64,000 nucleotides of DNA from the NCBI RefSeq assembly GCF_002999235.1, contig NZ_CP027236.1:868001-932000 (forward strand). Direction: 5' to 3'. The notes beneath the pieces are model-generated. The model worked only from the letters and a program-made list of their open reading frames with translations. It searched no databases and was not told the origin of the DNA. This document shows, piece after piece, positions 42,128 through 51,579 of this stretch (positions are counted from its first letter, which is position 1; each line of letters starts with the position of its first letter). A program made the position numbers and the translations under genes. Source of the stretch: Actinomyces sp. oral taxon 897. Lineage in GTDB: Bacteria > Actinomycetota > Actinomycetes > Actinomycetales > Actinomycetaceae.

Positions 42128-42445
42128 ATGCAAGGAAGGACGGCCGGTCCCCAGGACATAGCGCGCGTCGTCGCGCTGTTCAGGACCCTGGCGCACCCGA
42201 CCCGGGCGTCCATCGTCCACCGCCTGACCCGCTCGCCCGCGGACGTCACCGAGCTCACCACCATGCTCGGCCTGTCCCAGCCGCTGGTCTCGCACCACCT
42301 GCGCCTGCTGCGCGAGGGGCACCTCGTCCAGGCTGAGCGCGACGGACGGCGCACCACGTACCGCCTTGTTGACGACCACGTCGCGTCAATCCTCCTTGAC
42401 GCGCTCGGACACACCCAGGAGCACGACCATGACTGCCACCATTGA
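42128..42445 (+). CDS. ArsR/SmtB-family metal-sensing repressor, zinc-type alpha-5 site
   Basis: 105 residues. Winged-helix repressor: ALFRTLAHPTRASIVHRLTR, then the recognition helix LTTMLGLSQPLVSHHLRLLR and wing AERDGRRTTYRL. The C-terminal helix reads DDHVASILLDALGHTQEH, which fits the D-x-H-x10-H-x2-E/H signature of alpha-5 zinc sensors such as SmtB and CzrA. It ends HDHDCHH, giving extra ligands. No Cys pair typical of arsenic sensors is seen in the recognition helix. No Shine-Dalgarno; TAAAGT ends 7 nt before the ATG. It overlaps the metallothionein-like gene by 17 nt, which suggests metal releases the repressor from its own promoter. Confidence 0.88.
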   Translation: MQGRTAGPQDIARVVALFRTLAHPTRASIVHRLTRSPADVTELTTMLGLSQPLVSHHLRLLREGHLVQAERDGRRTTYRLVDDHVASILLDALGHTQEHDHDCHH

Positions 42446-42752
42446 GCACCGCCCCGCCGAGGCCCACCACCACACCCACGGCCCGGACTGCGGCCACCAC
42501 GCCATTATCCACGGCAACCACGTGGACTACCTGCACGACGGCCACCTCCACCACGAGGACAACGGCCACTACGACGAGTGCACCACCTGTTCCTGCCCGG
42601 ACTGCTCGGACTACTGCGCCCTGTGCGAGTGCGAGGACTGCACCTGCCCCACCTGCAACCACAACACCTGCAGCTGCGAGCACTGCTCGGACTCCTGCTC
42701 CTCGTGCACCTGCCCCGACTGCACCTGCCCCACCTGCAACCACGCCGTCTGA
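42429..42752 (+). CDS. His-rich/Cys-rich metallothionein-like protein
   Basis: 107 residues, no signal peptide or membrane segment. The first half is His-rich: HHHTHGPDCGHHAIIHGNHV, DYLHDGHLHHEDNGHYDE; this resembles the short His-rich proteins found near zinc genes in actinobacteria. The second half is a Cys array of CxC and CxxC units (CTTCSCPDC, CALCECEDCTCPTC, CSCEHCSDSC) with CPDCTCPTCNH near the end; CTCPTCNH occurs twice. That makes about twenty cysteines in fifty residues, as in metallothioneins. It is coupled to the ArsR-type repressor upstream (17-nt overlap). Inference: an intracellular zinc, cadmium or copper buffer induced by the metal. The fused layout is not one I recognise as a named family. 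Confidence 0.8.
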   Translation: MTATIEHRPAEAHHHTHGPDCGHHAIIHGNHVDYLHDGHLHHEDNGHYDECTTCSCPDCSDYCALCECEDCTCPTCNHNTCSCEHCSDSCSSCTCPDCTCPTCNHAV

Positions 42753-42761
42753 GACGACGCG

Positions 42762-42796
42762 ACGGGCGGCCCGGGACTACGTCCCGGGCCGTCCGT
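42762..42796. terminator. Bidirectional hairpin between the metal cassette and aspS
   Basis: Stem of 16 bp with one G-U pair: CGGCCCGGGAC at 42767-42777 and GTCCCGGGCCG at 42781-42791, extended on both sides, loop TAC. It lies 10 nt after the metallothionein-like stop and 54 nt before the aspS stop. No T-tract. Confidence 0.7.
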
Positions 42797-42849
42797 GTAC
42801 CCGCGGTGCCCGCTCCAGCGCCTGCCCGCGTCCGGGGGCAGCAGGCGCC

Positions 42850-44646
42850 TCAGGCCTTCGCCGAGGCCGTGTCCCTGGTGACCTCGGGCACGACGTCGAC
42901 CCCGGCCTCCTTACGCTGGAGGGCGGTGATCGGGGCGGGCGCCTCGGTCAGCGGGTCGTAGCCGCCCCCGGACTTGGGGAAGGCGATGACGTCGCGGATA
43001 GAGGCCGAGTGGGTGAGCAGGGAGACAATGCGGTCCCAGCCGAAGGCGATGCCCCCGTGGGGCGGGGCACCGAACTTGAAGGCCTCCAGCAGGAAGCCGA
43101 ACTTCTCACGGGCCTCGTCCTGGCCGATGCCCATGACCTTGAAGACCCGCTCCTGGACGTCGGCCCGGTGGATACGGATGGAGCCGCCGCCGATCTCGTT
43201 GCCGTTGCACACAATGTCGTAGGCGTAGGCCAGGGCGCTGCCCGGGTCGGTGTCAAAGGTCTTCAGGCACTCGGGCTTGGGCGAGGTGAAGGCGTGGTGC
43301 ACGGCCGTCCAGGCCGACCTGCCCAGGGCCACGTCGCCCTCGGCACGGGCCTCGGCCGACGGCTTGAACAGGGGCGCGTCCACCACCCACACGAAGGACC
43401 ACACGTCGTCGTCAATGAGCCCGCAGCGCCTGCCGATCTCCAGGCGGGCGGCGCCCAGCAGCGCCCGGGAGGCGTCCACGTCGCCCGCGGCGAAGAAGAT
43501 GCAGTCCCCCGGCTCCGCCCCGGCGGCCGCCGCCAGGCCGGTGCGCTCGGCGTCGGTAATGTTCTTGGCCACCGGGCCGCCCAGCGTCCCGTCCTGGGCG
43601 ACGGTGACGTAGGCCAGGCCCCTGGCACCGCGCTGCCTGGCCCACTCCTGCCAGGCGTCGAGGGTCCGGCGCGACTGCGAGGCCCCGCCGGGCATGACCA
43701 CGGCGCCCACGTAGGGGGCCTGGAAGACGCGGAAGGTGGTGGACCTGAAGTAGTCGGTCAGGTCCACCAGCTCGCACCCGAAGCGCAGGTCGGGCTTGTC
43801 CGTGCCGTACCGCTCCATGGCGTCGCGGTAGGTCATGCGCGCAATGGGGGTGGGCAGCTCGTAGCCGGTCAGGGCCCAGACCTCGTGCAGCACCTCCTCG
43901 GCCACGGCGATGACGTCGTCCTGCTCCACGAAGCTCATCTCCACGTCCAGCTGGGTGAACTCGGGCTGGCGGTCGGCGCGGAAGCCCTCGTCGCGGTAGC
44001 AGCGGGCGATCTGGTAGTAGCGCTCCATGCCGGCCACCATGAGCAGCTGCTTGAACAGCTGGGGGCTCTGGGGCAGGGCGTACCAGGACCCCGGCACCAG
44101 GCGCGCGGGGACCAGGAAGTCACGGGCCCCCTCGGGGGTGGAGCGGGTCAGGGTCGGGGTCTCGACCTCCACGAAGCCGTGGGCGTCCAGGACCCGGCGC
44201 GCGGCCTGGTTGGCCGCCGCGCGCAGGCGCATGGCGTGCTGCATGGGGCTGCGGCGCAGGTCCAGGTAGCGGTAGCGCAGGCGGGCCTCCTCCCCCACCT
44301 GGCCGACGTCCTCGGCGTGGTCGGAGACCTGGAAGGGCAGCGGGGCCGCGGGGTTGAGGATCTCGACGTCACTCACCACGACCTCGACCTCGCCCGTGGG
44401 CAGGTTGGGGTTGGCGTTGCCCTCGGGGCGCCTGGCCACCTCGCCCGTGACCGCCAGGACGTACTCGGCCCGCAGGTCGTGGGCGACCTCCTCACGGATG
44501 ACCACCTGGGCGATGCCGGAGGCGTCACGCAGGTCGATAAAGGCCACCCCCCCGTGGTCACGACGGCGGTCCACCCACCCGGTGAGGGTGACGATGCGGC
44601 CGATGTCGGAGGTGCGCAGGGAGCCTGCGGTGTGGGTTCGCAGCAC
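42850..44646 (-). CDS. aspS: Aspartyl-tRNA synthetase
   Basis: 598 residues, bacterial type. Charges tRNA-Asp (possibly tRNA-Asn too). Anticodon OB domain: [20 protein letters not shown]; class II motif 2 in [20 protein letters not shown] followed by [10 protein letters not shown]; the bacterial insertion domain in the middle; motif 3 in [13 protein letters not shown]. The start is GTG at 44646 ([16 protein letters not shown]) with AAGGAA 9 nt upstream; the longer open frame upstream is a non-homologous extension. Confidence 0.96.
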   Translation of the reverse strand: MLRTHTAGSLRTSDIGRIVTLTGWVDRRRDHGGVAFIDLRDASGIAQVVIREEVAHDLRAEYVLAVTGEVARRPEGNANPNLPTGEVEVVVSDVEILNPAAPLPFQVSDHAEDVGQVGEEARLRYRYLDLRRSPMQHAMRLRAAANQAARRVLDAHGFVEVETPTLTRSTPEGARDFLVPARLVPGSWYALPQSPQLFKQLLMVAGMERYYQIARCYRDEGFRADRQPEFTQLDVEMSFVEQDDVIAVAEEVLHEVWALTGYELPTPIARMTYRDAMERYGTDKPDLRFGCELVDLTDYFRSTTFRVFQAPYVGAVVMPGGASQSRRTLDAWQEWARQRGARGLAYVTVAQDGTLGGPVAKNITDAERTGLAAAAGAEPGDCIFFAAGDVDASRALLGAARLEIGRRCGLIDDDVWSFVWVVDAPLFKPSAEARAEGDVALGRSAWTAVHHAFTSPKPECLKTFDTDPGSALAYAYDIVCNGNEIGGGSIRIHRADVQERVFKVMGIGQDEAREKFGFLLEAFKFGAPPHGGIAFGWDRIVSLLTHSASIRDVIAFPKSGGGYDPLTEAPAPITALQRKEAGVDVVPEVTRDTASAKA

Positions 44647-44770
44647 GGTGCTGGGTTCCTTCCCGGTACGGGGGCACCGGCCCGGTGCCCGCTCGGGGCG
44701 CACCGCGAGACGGGCGGGCGCCGTCGGCCATCCTACGTCCGAGGCCGCCGTCGGCCCGCCGGGTGCCCGC

Positions 44771-45505
44771 TCAGCTCGGGGTGGCCTCCAGCTGGCTGGA
44801 GGAGGCCACCCGCGCCGTGGCCACCAGCCGACGGCGGTGGATGGACACCCCGACCCCCGTCGTCGCCAGGGCCACGGCCACAATGAGGACCGAGGCCCCC
44901 ACCACCGGGAAGTCGCCCGAGCTGCTGGGCGGGGCCGTGGTCGCGCCCACGGAGGTGCCCGTGGGCGAGGTGCTGGCCCGAGGCGTCGAGGTAGGCGTCG
45001 GGGTGGAGGAGGCCACCGGGTTGGCGCCCCCGATCACGGTGACCGCGCCCACGGTGAACAGGGGCGACCTGTTGGTGTAGTCCAGGGTCCGGACCGGCGA
45101 GGCGGGCACGTCCTGGCCCGCCGACACGCGGAAGCGCAGCCAGTGCTGTCCCTCGCTGACGTAGGCGGGCAGCTCGAAGGCCCCTGAGGAGGTCCCTGAG
45201 GCGGAGACGGTCACCTCCATGACGACCCCGTGGGCGGCGTCGTCCGCGGGGGCCAGGGTGCCGTCGTCAATGAGGACCTGGACGGTGGCGCCGCGGGGGA
45301 AGCCGGAGAGGGTGTAGGACAGGGTCCCGCCGGTGGCCACCGTCGAGGGGCTCACCGTCGAGGCGGTCCCGGTCGTGGAGGTCTCCGCGGGGGGCGCCAC
45401 GACAACCAGTCCCTCGGCCGGGGTCGCGGGAACCGGGACGGGCACCGTGAGGGCGACCAGGAGGACCGGTCCGGTGGCGCGCCGCAGAAGTGCCGACAGT
45501 CTCAC
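44771..45505 (-). CDS. Secreted membrane-anchored surface protein (small partner)
   Basis: 244 residues, family not recognised. Signal peptide ([20 protein letters not shown]), a beta-sandwich-like ectodomain ([20 protein letters not shown] to [15 protein letters not shown]), a Ser/Thr/Pro linker ([18 protein letters not shown]), a single membrane helix ([20 protein letters not shown]) and a short basic tail. Layout is that of a type I surface protein, without LPxTG. Its ATG overlaps the stop of the large partner (45502-45505), so the two are co-translated and probably act together. Confidence 0.75.
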   Translation of the reverse strand: MRLSALLRRATGPVLLVALTVPVPVPATPAEGLVVVAPPAETSTTGTASTVSPSTVATGGTLSYTLSGFPRGATVQVLIDDGTLAPADDAAHGVVMEVTVSASGTSSGAFELPAYVSEGQHWLRFRVSAGQDVPASPVRTLDYTNRSPLFTVGAVTVIGGANPVASSTPTPTSTPRASTSPTGTSVGATTAPPSSSGDFPVVGASVLIVAVALATTGVGVSIHRRRLVATARVASSSQLEATPS

Positions 45506-47484
45506 TGGCGCCTCCCCCGCCTGGGGCGTTCGTGGGCCATGACGGTGAAGGACACCGTGCCCAGGGCCAGGACGCCCCCGGCGGCCACCAGCATCCAGTC
45601 CGCCGGCCTGAGGATCTGCCTCTGGGTGGTGTCGGGGCGCACGGTGCGCAGGGAGGCCCCTCCGGTCAGGGGCTGGCTGGCGACGCTGCTCACCTCCAGC
45701 TGGGCCCAGCCGAGCAGCTCGTTGTTCCGGTCGGCGACGGCGAGCTGGTAGGTGCCCTCAGGCAGGGAGGAGATGTCCACGGTGACGGAGTTGGTGGAGT
45801 CGACCTGGATCCAGCCCGCGCTCACCGACCCGGGGAAGGTGAAGACCGCCACCCAGTCGCCCTCCTTCGCCTTGGAGCGGGGCAGGGTCAGGGTGACGGT
45901 GTCGCCGTGGCGCCCCCCGGACAGGGATCCCGCGTTGGAGGAGTCCAGGTCCCCGGCGTCGGTGACCGGGGACTGGGGCACGACGTCGGGACGGACCAGG
46001 CGCTCCTGCTCGGGGGCCACCTCGGGCTCCTGGGTCAGGCGGTCCAGGAGCGGGGACAGGACGTCGTCGTCCAGGGACAGGTCGACGGCGTCCGCGTCCT
46101 CGTCCCGCCCGTCCCGGGGGGCGGGGTCCGGTTCAGGCTCCGGGGGCGTAGCCAGCTCGGGGGGCTGGGACGGCGAGGGCGCGTGGGGCTGGATGGACTG
46201 GATGCCGGCGTCGTCCTGGTCCGGTGGGGCGGGCGTGGCCCCCTGGTCCGGGGCGGGCTGGGGCTGCGCGGGCTCCGTGGGGGCCGGCTCCGGCGGGACG
46301 GCCGCGCCCGGCCCGGTCGGCTCCGGGACGGGTGCCTGAGTGGGCGCCACGGGGGCAGGTGCCTGGGTGGGCTCCTGGGTGGGCTGGGCCGTCTCGCCGG
46401 GGGGCGCCGTCGGGGGCGGGGTGGAGGGGTCGGCCGGGTGGTCGCCGGGGGCCGGGCTGGGCGTGGGCGTCACGCTCGGGGCCGGTGAGGGTGAGGGGGA
46501 GGGCGTGGGAGCCGGGCTGGGCGTGGGGGCGGGCACAATGCTCAGGCTGCTCACGTTCGCGGCGTGCCGTCCCCTGACCATGACGTCGAGCTGGTAGGTG
46601 CCCACCGAGTCGGGGCCGTCGGGAATGGCCTCGCTCAGGTCCAAAGGGACGGTAAAGCTACCCTGGTGTACCGGGACGTCGTACAGGAGGGTGCGCGACT
46701 CGGTGGGGCGGTCGGTACGCCGCACCTCCACGCTGATCTCCACGGTCCCGTCCACTGTCACGCCGTCCACGCACAGGCCGGTGGCACGCAGCCACACCCG
46801 CCTCGCCGAGAGGTAGCGCGGCTCGCCACCGGGGACGGCGTCAGGCCCCAGGACCAGGGTGGTGAGGGGGTCGGGGCAGCTGGGGGCGGGGTCGGGCTCG
46901 GGCTCCGCGGCCTGCTGGGTCCCCCTGACCCGGAAGACGTTGCTGGTCACGCTCGTCGTCCCGCTGGTCAGGGTCAGGGAGAACAGTCCGGTGGCGGGGT
47001 CGGCCAGGTGGCTGCCGTCCAGCAGGCGGCTCAGGGTCAGGCTCCCGTAGCGGCTGCCATTGGCACGCAGACGCATGCTCCAGCCCAGGGGGTAGGGGGT
47101 CACCGCCCCCGTGGCGGGGTCAATGACGTTGAGGGTGACCGACGGCGCCCTGAGGGTGGCGCCGTGGGAGTCGCACCACCCGCCCGTGCGCAGCCAGAGC
47201 GACCCGGCGGGGTCGTAGGTGGGGATCACCTCGTCAGCGGCCCGGGTGGCGTCGGGCTGGAGGACGGTCAGGTTCGGCACGCACCGGCTCGCTATGTCCT
47301 GTATGCCGTCGGCCCCGGAGGTCCTGACGGGGGTGTCCCAGGAGTCGCTGACGACCATGACGGTGCCGGGCACCGCCCACGCGGCGGCAGGCAGGAGCAC
47401 TGTCGTCACCGCGGTCACCACAGCGGTGCGCCGCACGGGGCGCGGCGCTCGACTGGCAGCATGACGAGGGCGGTAGGGGGTCAT
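45502..47484 (-). CDS. Large secreted, membrane-anchored surface protein with Pro-rich stalk
   Basis: 660 residues, family not recognised. Basic leader and signal helix (RRTAVVTAVTTVLLPAAAWA). The N-terminal ectodomain has four well-spaced Cys (ASRCVPNL, GGWCDSHG, PSCPDPL, TGLCVDGV), likely disulfides, and beta-strand patterns in two similar modules. Then a stalk of about 150 residues built of PAPTPSPAPTPSPSPSP and APAPVAPTQAPVPEPT, an acidic segment (DEDADAVDLSLDDDVLSPLL), a second beta domain (KAKEGDWVAVFTFPGSVSAG) and a C-terminal helix (DWMLVAAGGVLALGTVSF) with basic end. Start at 47484 with AAAGG upstream; the earlier ATG at 47568 would break the signal peptide. Confidence 0.78.
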   Translation of the reverse strand: MTPYRPRHAASRAPRPVRRTAVVTAVTTVLLPAAAWAVPGTVMVVSDSWDTPVRTSGADGIQDIASRCVPNLTVLQPDATRAADEVIPTYDPAGSLWLRTGGWCDSHGATLRAPSVTLNVIDPATGAVTPYPLGWSMRLRANGSRYGSLTLSRLLDGSHLADPATGLFSLTLTSGTTSVTSNVFRVRGTQQAAEPEPDPAPSCPDPLTTLVLGPDAVPGGEPRYLSARRVWLRATGLCVDGVTVDGTVEISVEVRRTDRPTESRTLLYDVPVHQGSFTVPLDLSEAIPDGPDSVGTYQLDVMVRGRHAANVSSLSIVPAPTPSPAPTPSPSPSPAPSVTPTPSPAPGDHPADPSTPPPTAPPGETAQPTQEPTQAPAPVAPTQAPVPEPTGPGAAVPPEPAPTEPAQPQPAPDQGATPAPPDQDDAGIQSIQPHAPSPSQPPELATPPEPEPDPAPRDGRDEDADAVDLSLDDDVLSPLLDRLTQEPEVAPEQERLVRPDVVPQSPVTDAGDLDSSNAGSLSGGRHGDTVTLTLPRSKAKEGDWVAVFTFPGSVSAGWIQVDSTNSVTVDISSLPEGTYQLAVADRNNELLGWAQLEVSSVASQPLTGGASLRTVRPDTTQRQILRPADWMLVAAGGVLALGTVSFTVMAHERPRRGRRQ

Positions 47485-48171
47485 CGACAGCCTTTGGACG
47501 AGGGGAAGCGGGGTGTGGGTAGAAGGTGCACGTTCCTCGTGACCACGTTGGCCCGGAGAGGTACACACCTGCCCACTGTACCGACTTTACCGACCCGAGC
47601 GCACCTTCGCCGCGCCAGAACGGGTCCGGACCGCTCACAATAACGGGCACACGGCCTCCCACGCCCCCTGGGGGCCGCCTGCGTGGCGCCCGGGGTCGTC
47701 CCCCACACCATCGCCCCCTGGGGCCGCCTCCCCGACCCGTACAAGACAGGGGCCCGTCGCACGGCCGCCCACGCTGGGGGCCGCCCAGCGCTACCTGCTG
47801 GGCGCGGACATGGAGGCCCGCGCGGCCGCCCACGCTGGGACCGCTGCCCACCCGCCGCGAGCTGCTGCGGGTCGAGAGACACCTCACCGTGTGATGTGGT
47901 GCGCGCGGGGGTCCGGCGGGTGTCGGCATCGGCTAGCCTCATGGGCAGGAGCGAACCGTATCCGACCCCGTTCGGGGCTGCCAGGAACTTCCCGGGCAGT
48001 ACTCCCGTAAGTCTGTGCGTACAGCCTGTCAGCCACCAGTCCCAGGGCACCTGGGAGCCGGTGCGTGGCGAGTGTGGTGGGTGGTGCGGCAAGAGTGGAG
48101 CGCAACCTGCCCTCCCCCACACTCCGCGTCGGCCCCACAGGTACTTCAGGGGCCAGATCTGGGATAACTCC
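47485..48171 (+). other. Long non-coding leader/intergenic region before the DEAD-box gene
   Basis: 687 nt with no convincing gene. It holds the divergent promoters of the surface-protein pair and the helicase. A 17-nt direct repeat CGGCCGCCCACGCTGGG occurs at 47762-47778 and 47823-47839. A -10-like TAGCCT near 47934 would give the helicase mRNA a leader of about 230 nt; long leaders are common for cold-shock RNA helicases. Confidence 0.4.
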
Positions 48172-50706
48172 ATGAGCAATGACACCAATGCGTCCGCGCC
48201 CCTGAGCCTGGACGCTCTCTTCAACGCCGAGACCGCGGGCCAGGAGCCCCCTGCCGCCGAGGAGCAGACCGAGCAGACTGAGCGGGCCGAGCCCCTGGCC
48301 GTCCCCCACTCCTCGCCCGGCTCCCCCGAGGACTTCGCCTCCCCCGCCTCCTCCGACTCCCCCGAGGACCCCGAGGACGTGGAGCACGAGGACGAGGACG
48401 ACGACGTCGAGCGCGACGTGCCCGAGGCCGACCCGGAGGACGACGCCGGGGACGACGCCGACGAGGGCGACACCCAGACCGTCGAGGACGACGTCGACGG
48501 CCACGCCCCCTTCCTGGACTCCGGGGACGAGGCCGAGGATGAGCCCGGTGAGGCCGAGACCACCTTCGCCGACCTCGGCCTGCCCGCGGACCTGCTCAAG
48601 GCCGTGACCGACATGGGCTTCGTGACCCCCACCGCGATCCAGAAGGAGGCCATCCCGGTCCTCCTGGCCGGGCGCGACGTGGTGGGCGTGGCCCAGACCG
48701 GTACCGGTAAGACCGCCGCCTTCGGCCTGCCGCTGCTCGACGCCGTGGACGCCCGCGAGGGCGTCGTCCAGGCCCTGGTCCTGGCCCCCACCCGCGAGCT
48801 CGCCCTCCAGAGCGCCGACGCCATTACCGACATGGCCCACCGCTCCCGCGGCCTGGAGGTCGTCGCCGTCTACGGCGGCGCCCCCTACGGCCCGCAGATC
48901 GGTGCGCTGCGCGACGGGGCCCAGGTGGTGGTGGGCACCCCCGGCCGCATTATCGACCTCATTGACAAGGGTGCCCTGAGCCTGGACTCGGTGCGCTACT
49001 TCGTGCTGGACGAGGCCGACGAGATGCTGCGCATGGGCTTCGCCGAGGACGTGGAGACCATTGCCTCCTCCCTGCCTGAGGAGCGTCGCACGGCCCTGTT
49101 CTCCGCCACCATGCCGCCCGCGATCCAGGCCGTCGCCCGTCAGCACCTGACTGAGCCGGTCCAGATCGAGGTCTCCCCCCAGGCCTCCACGGTGGACACC
49201 GTCCACCAGACCTACGCCGTGGTGCCCTTCCGCCACAAGATCGGTGCGGTCTCCCGGGTCCTGGCCGTCACCGAGGCCCAGGCCGCCATCGTGTTCGTGC
49301 GCACCAAGTCCACGGCCGAGGACGTGGCCCTCGAGCTGGCCGGCCGGGGCATCCAGGCCGCCGCCATCTCCGGGGACGTCCCCCAGCGTGAGCGTGAGCG
49401 CCTGGTCGAGCGCCTGCGCGCCGGCACCCTGGACGTGCTGGTGGCCACCGACGTGGCCGCCCGCGGCCTGGACGTGGACCGTATCGGCCTGGTGGTCAAC
49501 TTCGACGTCCCCCGCGAGGCCGAGGCCTACGTGCACCGCATCGGGCGTACCGGGCGCGCCGGGCGCCACGGGGAGGCCGTGACCTTCCTGACCCCCAAGG
49601 AGAAGTCCAAGCTCCGCCAGATCGAGCGCCTGACCGGCACCCGCCTGGAGGAGATCACCCTGCCCTCCCCCGCCGACGTCTCCTCGCACCGCGCCACCCA
49701 GCTCCTGGAGCGGGCCGCCTCGCGCTACGAGCGCGGTCGGCTGGGGATGTACACCTCCCTGGTGGACGACAAGGCCAGGGAGCTGGACGTGAGCGTCGGG
49801 GACCTGGCCGCCACCCTGCTGGCGCTGGCCGTGGGCGACGAGGGTCCGCAGCGGCGTGAGGGCGAGTCCTCCCGGGGCCGCGAGCGCCGTGAGGTCACCG
49901 TGGACGACGAGGGCAGCTTCGTGTCGGCCTCCTTCGAGGGCGGCCGGGACGGCGCCCGGCGGGGCCGCCAGGAGCGTGGTGGCAACCGGGGCGGGCGCCG
50001 TCAGCAGCACGACGGCCCGGGGACCGTCTACCGCGTCGAGGTCGGTCACCGTGACCGTGTCATGCCCGGCGCGATCGTGGGCGCGATCGCCAACGAGGCC
50101 GGTATCCCCGGTTCCGAGATCGGTAAGATCGACATCCTCCAGTCCTTCTCCCTGGTGACCGTCTACGCCCCGCTGAGCGAGAGCCAGCTGGAGTCCCTCA
50201 GGCACGCGACCTTTGCCGGCCGGGAGCTGCGCATGCGTCTGGACGACGGGCCCGGCCACGGCTGGGGCGGTTCGCGCGACGACCGTGGTGGGCGTGACGG
50301 CCAGTGGGACCGCCGCGGCCCGCGCCGGGACTACGACGACCGTGGTGGGCGTCGTTTCGAGCGTGACGGTGACCGCGGGGACCGCGGCTTCCGTGGGCGT
50401 GAGGACCGTGGTGAGCGCGGCTTCCGCGGCGGGCGCGACGGCGACCGGGGCGGCTTCCGTGGTGGGCGTGACGGCCAGTGGGACCGCCGCGGCCCGCGCC
50501 GGGACTACGACGACCGTGGTGGGCGTCGTTTCGAGCGTGACGGCGACCGCGGGGACCGCGGCTTCCGCGGGCGTGAGGACCGCGGTGAGCGCAGCTTCCG
50601 CGGCGGGCGCGACGGCGATCGGGGCGGCTTCCGCGGCGGACGCGACAGCCAGTGGCAGGACCGCCGCGGCCCGCGCCGGGAGGACCGGGACGGTCGCTCC
50701 TACTGA
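48172..50706 (+). CDS. deaD: DEAD-box ATP-dependent RNA helicase (DeaD/CsdA type)
   Basis: 844 residues. Unwinds structured RNA, for ribosome assembly and mRNA turnover. Residues 1-130 are an acidic disordered head (EDVEHEDEDDDVERD). Core: Q motif TTFADLGLPADLLKAVTDMG, Walker A VAQTGTGKTAAFG, DEAD box VLDEADEMLRMGF, SAT in LFSATMPPAI, and the C-lobe ATDVAARGLDVDRIG and YVHRIGRTGRAG. A DbpA-like RNA-binding domain follows (YRVEVGHRDRVMPGAIVGAI). The tail is RGG-like with two 58-residue repeats (174 bp, about 50283-50630), Arg/Gly/Asp-rich. Long upstream frame belongs to the leader. No Shine-Dalgarno is seen before the chosen ATG. Confidence 0.95.
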   Translation: MSNDTNASAPLSLDALFNAETAGQEPPAAEEQTEQTERAEPLAVPHSSPGSPEDFASPASSDSPEDPEDVEHEDEDDDVERDVPEADPEDDAGDDADEGDTQTVEDDVDGHAPFLDSGDEAEDEPGEAETTFADLGLPADLLKAVTDMGFVTPTAIQKEAIPVLLAGRDVVGVAQTGTGKTAAFGLPLLDAVDAREGVVQALVLAPTRELALQSADAITDMAHRSRGLEVVAVYGGAPYGPQIGALRDGAQVVVGTPGRIIDLIDKGALSLDSVRYFVLDEADEMLRMGFAEDVETIASSLPEERRTALFSATMPPAIQAVARQHLTEPVQIEVSPQASTVDTVHQTYAVVPFRHKIGAVSRVLAVTEAQAAIVFVRTKSTAEDVALELAGRGIQAAAISGDVPQRERERLVERLRAGTLDVLVATDVAARGLDVDRIGLVVNFDVPREAEAYVHRIGRTGRAGRHGEAVTFLTPKEKSKLRQIERLTGTRLEEITLPSPADVSSHRATQLLERAASRYERGRLGMYTSLVDDKARELDVSVGDLAATLLALAVGDEGPQRREGESSRGRERREVTVDDEGSFVSASFEGGRDGARRGRQERGGNRGGRRQQHDGPGTVYRVEVGHRDRVMPGAIVGAIANEAGIPGSEIGKIDILQSFSLVTVYAPLSESQLESLRHATFAGRELRMRLDDGPGHGWGGSRDDRGGRDGQWDRRGPRRDYDDRGGRRFERDGDRGDRGFRGREDRGERGFRGGRDGDRGGFRGGRDGQWDRRGPRRDYDDRGGRRFERDGDRGDRGFRGREDRGERSFRGGRDGDRGGFRGGRDSQWQDRRGPRREDRDGRSY

Positions 50707-50746
50707 GACGGTCCTGTTAGTAAGAGGACGTCCGGGCCCGCAACGG

Positions 50747-50786
50747 GACGGCGGCCCGGCCTCTGGAAAGAGGTCGGGCCGCCGTC
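50747..50786 (+). terminator. Strong terminator hairpin after deaD
   Basis: 18-bp stem with one G-U pair: GACGGCGGCCCGGCCTCT at 50747-50764 and AGAGGTCGGGCCGCCGTC at 50769-50786, tetraloop GGAA. It lies 40 nt after the helicase stop and 20 nt before the DUF4097 stop on the other strand, so it may work for both. Confidence 0.85.
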
Positions 50787-50805
50787 GTGCGCGTGGAGGA
50801 AGGGG

Positions 50806-51540
50806 CTAGGCCCTGCGGATCCTGACCGTGCCGAACTCGGTGCGGGCGTTCAGGAACAGCTGCTGGCGCTCCTGGGGCGGCTGGGCGCAGGGGCTCAGGT
50901 CCGTGGTGACGCTGCCCAGCCGGGAGCTGCAGTCCAGGTGGACGGCGGTGCTGGCGGGGACGCCGACCTTGATCGACCCCAGGGAGGAGCGCAGGTCCAG
51001 GTGCCCGGAGGTCGCCCGCTCCACCTTCACCGACCCGGCCTCGGTGCTGGCCATGACGTCCCCGGTGGTCATGGACAGGACCACCGACCCGGCCTGGGTG
51101 GTGAAACGGCCGTCGTTGACGGAGGCCACGCGGATGGAGCCGGCCTCGGCCCGCAGGTCCGCGTTCTGGCAGGGGCCGACCTTAATGGAGCCGGCCATGG
51201 TGGTCAGGCGCACGCTCTCCCAGGGCTGCATGGCGTTGATCCCCCCGGCGCTCAGGCGCCCCTCCAGGCACGCCCCCTGGGGGACGGTCACGCGGATGCG
51301 CCCGAACCAGTCGGTCCAGGGCAGCAGCCCGGCCAGGCGGTCCCGTCCCGTCGTGGCGGTCTGGCTGACCGTGACCCGCTGTCCGTCGGCCTCCACGGCC
51401 AGGATACGGGCCTGCTCCTCGGTGGCCTCCACGGTGATGGAGCCGCCGGCGCCGGGGAAGGTCACCACGCTCAGGGAGGACAGGTCCAGGGCGAGTACCG
51501 GCGCCTGCGGCCCGGTGACGTCGAAGGTCCAGATTGGCAT
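50806..51540 (-). CDS. DUF4097-family beta-strand-repeat protein
   Basis: 244 residues. A right-handed beta-helix-like family (DUF4097) of unknown role. The repeat strands are clear: RLTTMAGSIKVGPCQNADLR, AEAGSIRVASVNDGRFTT, QAGSVVLSMTTGDVMAST and EAGSVKVERATSGHLDLR, then SSLGSIKVGVP and SRLGSVTTDL. No signal peptide or membrane helix, so probably cytoplasmic. It follows the ribbon-helix-helix gene by 39 nt on the same strand; this pairing recurs in actinobacteria and suggests the two are regulated together. Confidence 0.85.
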   Translation of the reverse strand: MPIWTFDVTGPQAPVLALDLSSLSVVTFPGAGGSITVEATEEQARILAVEADGQRVTVSQTATTGRDRLAGLLPWTDWFGRIRVTVPQGACLEGRLSAGGINAMQPWESVRLTTMAGSIKVGPCQNADLRAEAGSIRVASVNDGRFTTQAGSVVLSMTTGDVMASTEAGSVKVERATSGHLDLRSSLGSIKVGVPASTAVHLDCSSRLGSVTTDLSPCAQPPQERQQLFLNARTEFGTVRIRRA

Positions 51541-51579
51541 GAGGTCTTTCCTTAACTCTAGAGGTGCGGCCGCGGGCCG

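Noticed and set aside
47884-50259. 791-codon minus-strand open frame opposite the helicase gene
   Set aside because: Shadow of the DEAD-box gene; no recognisable motif.
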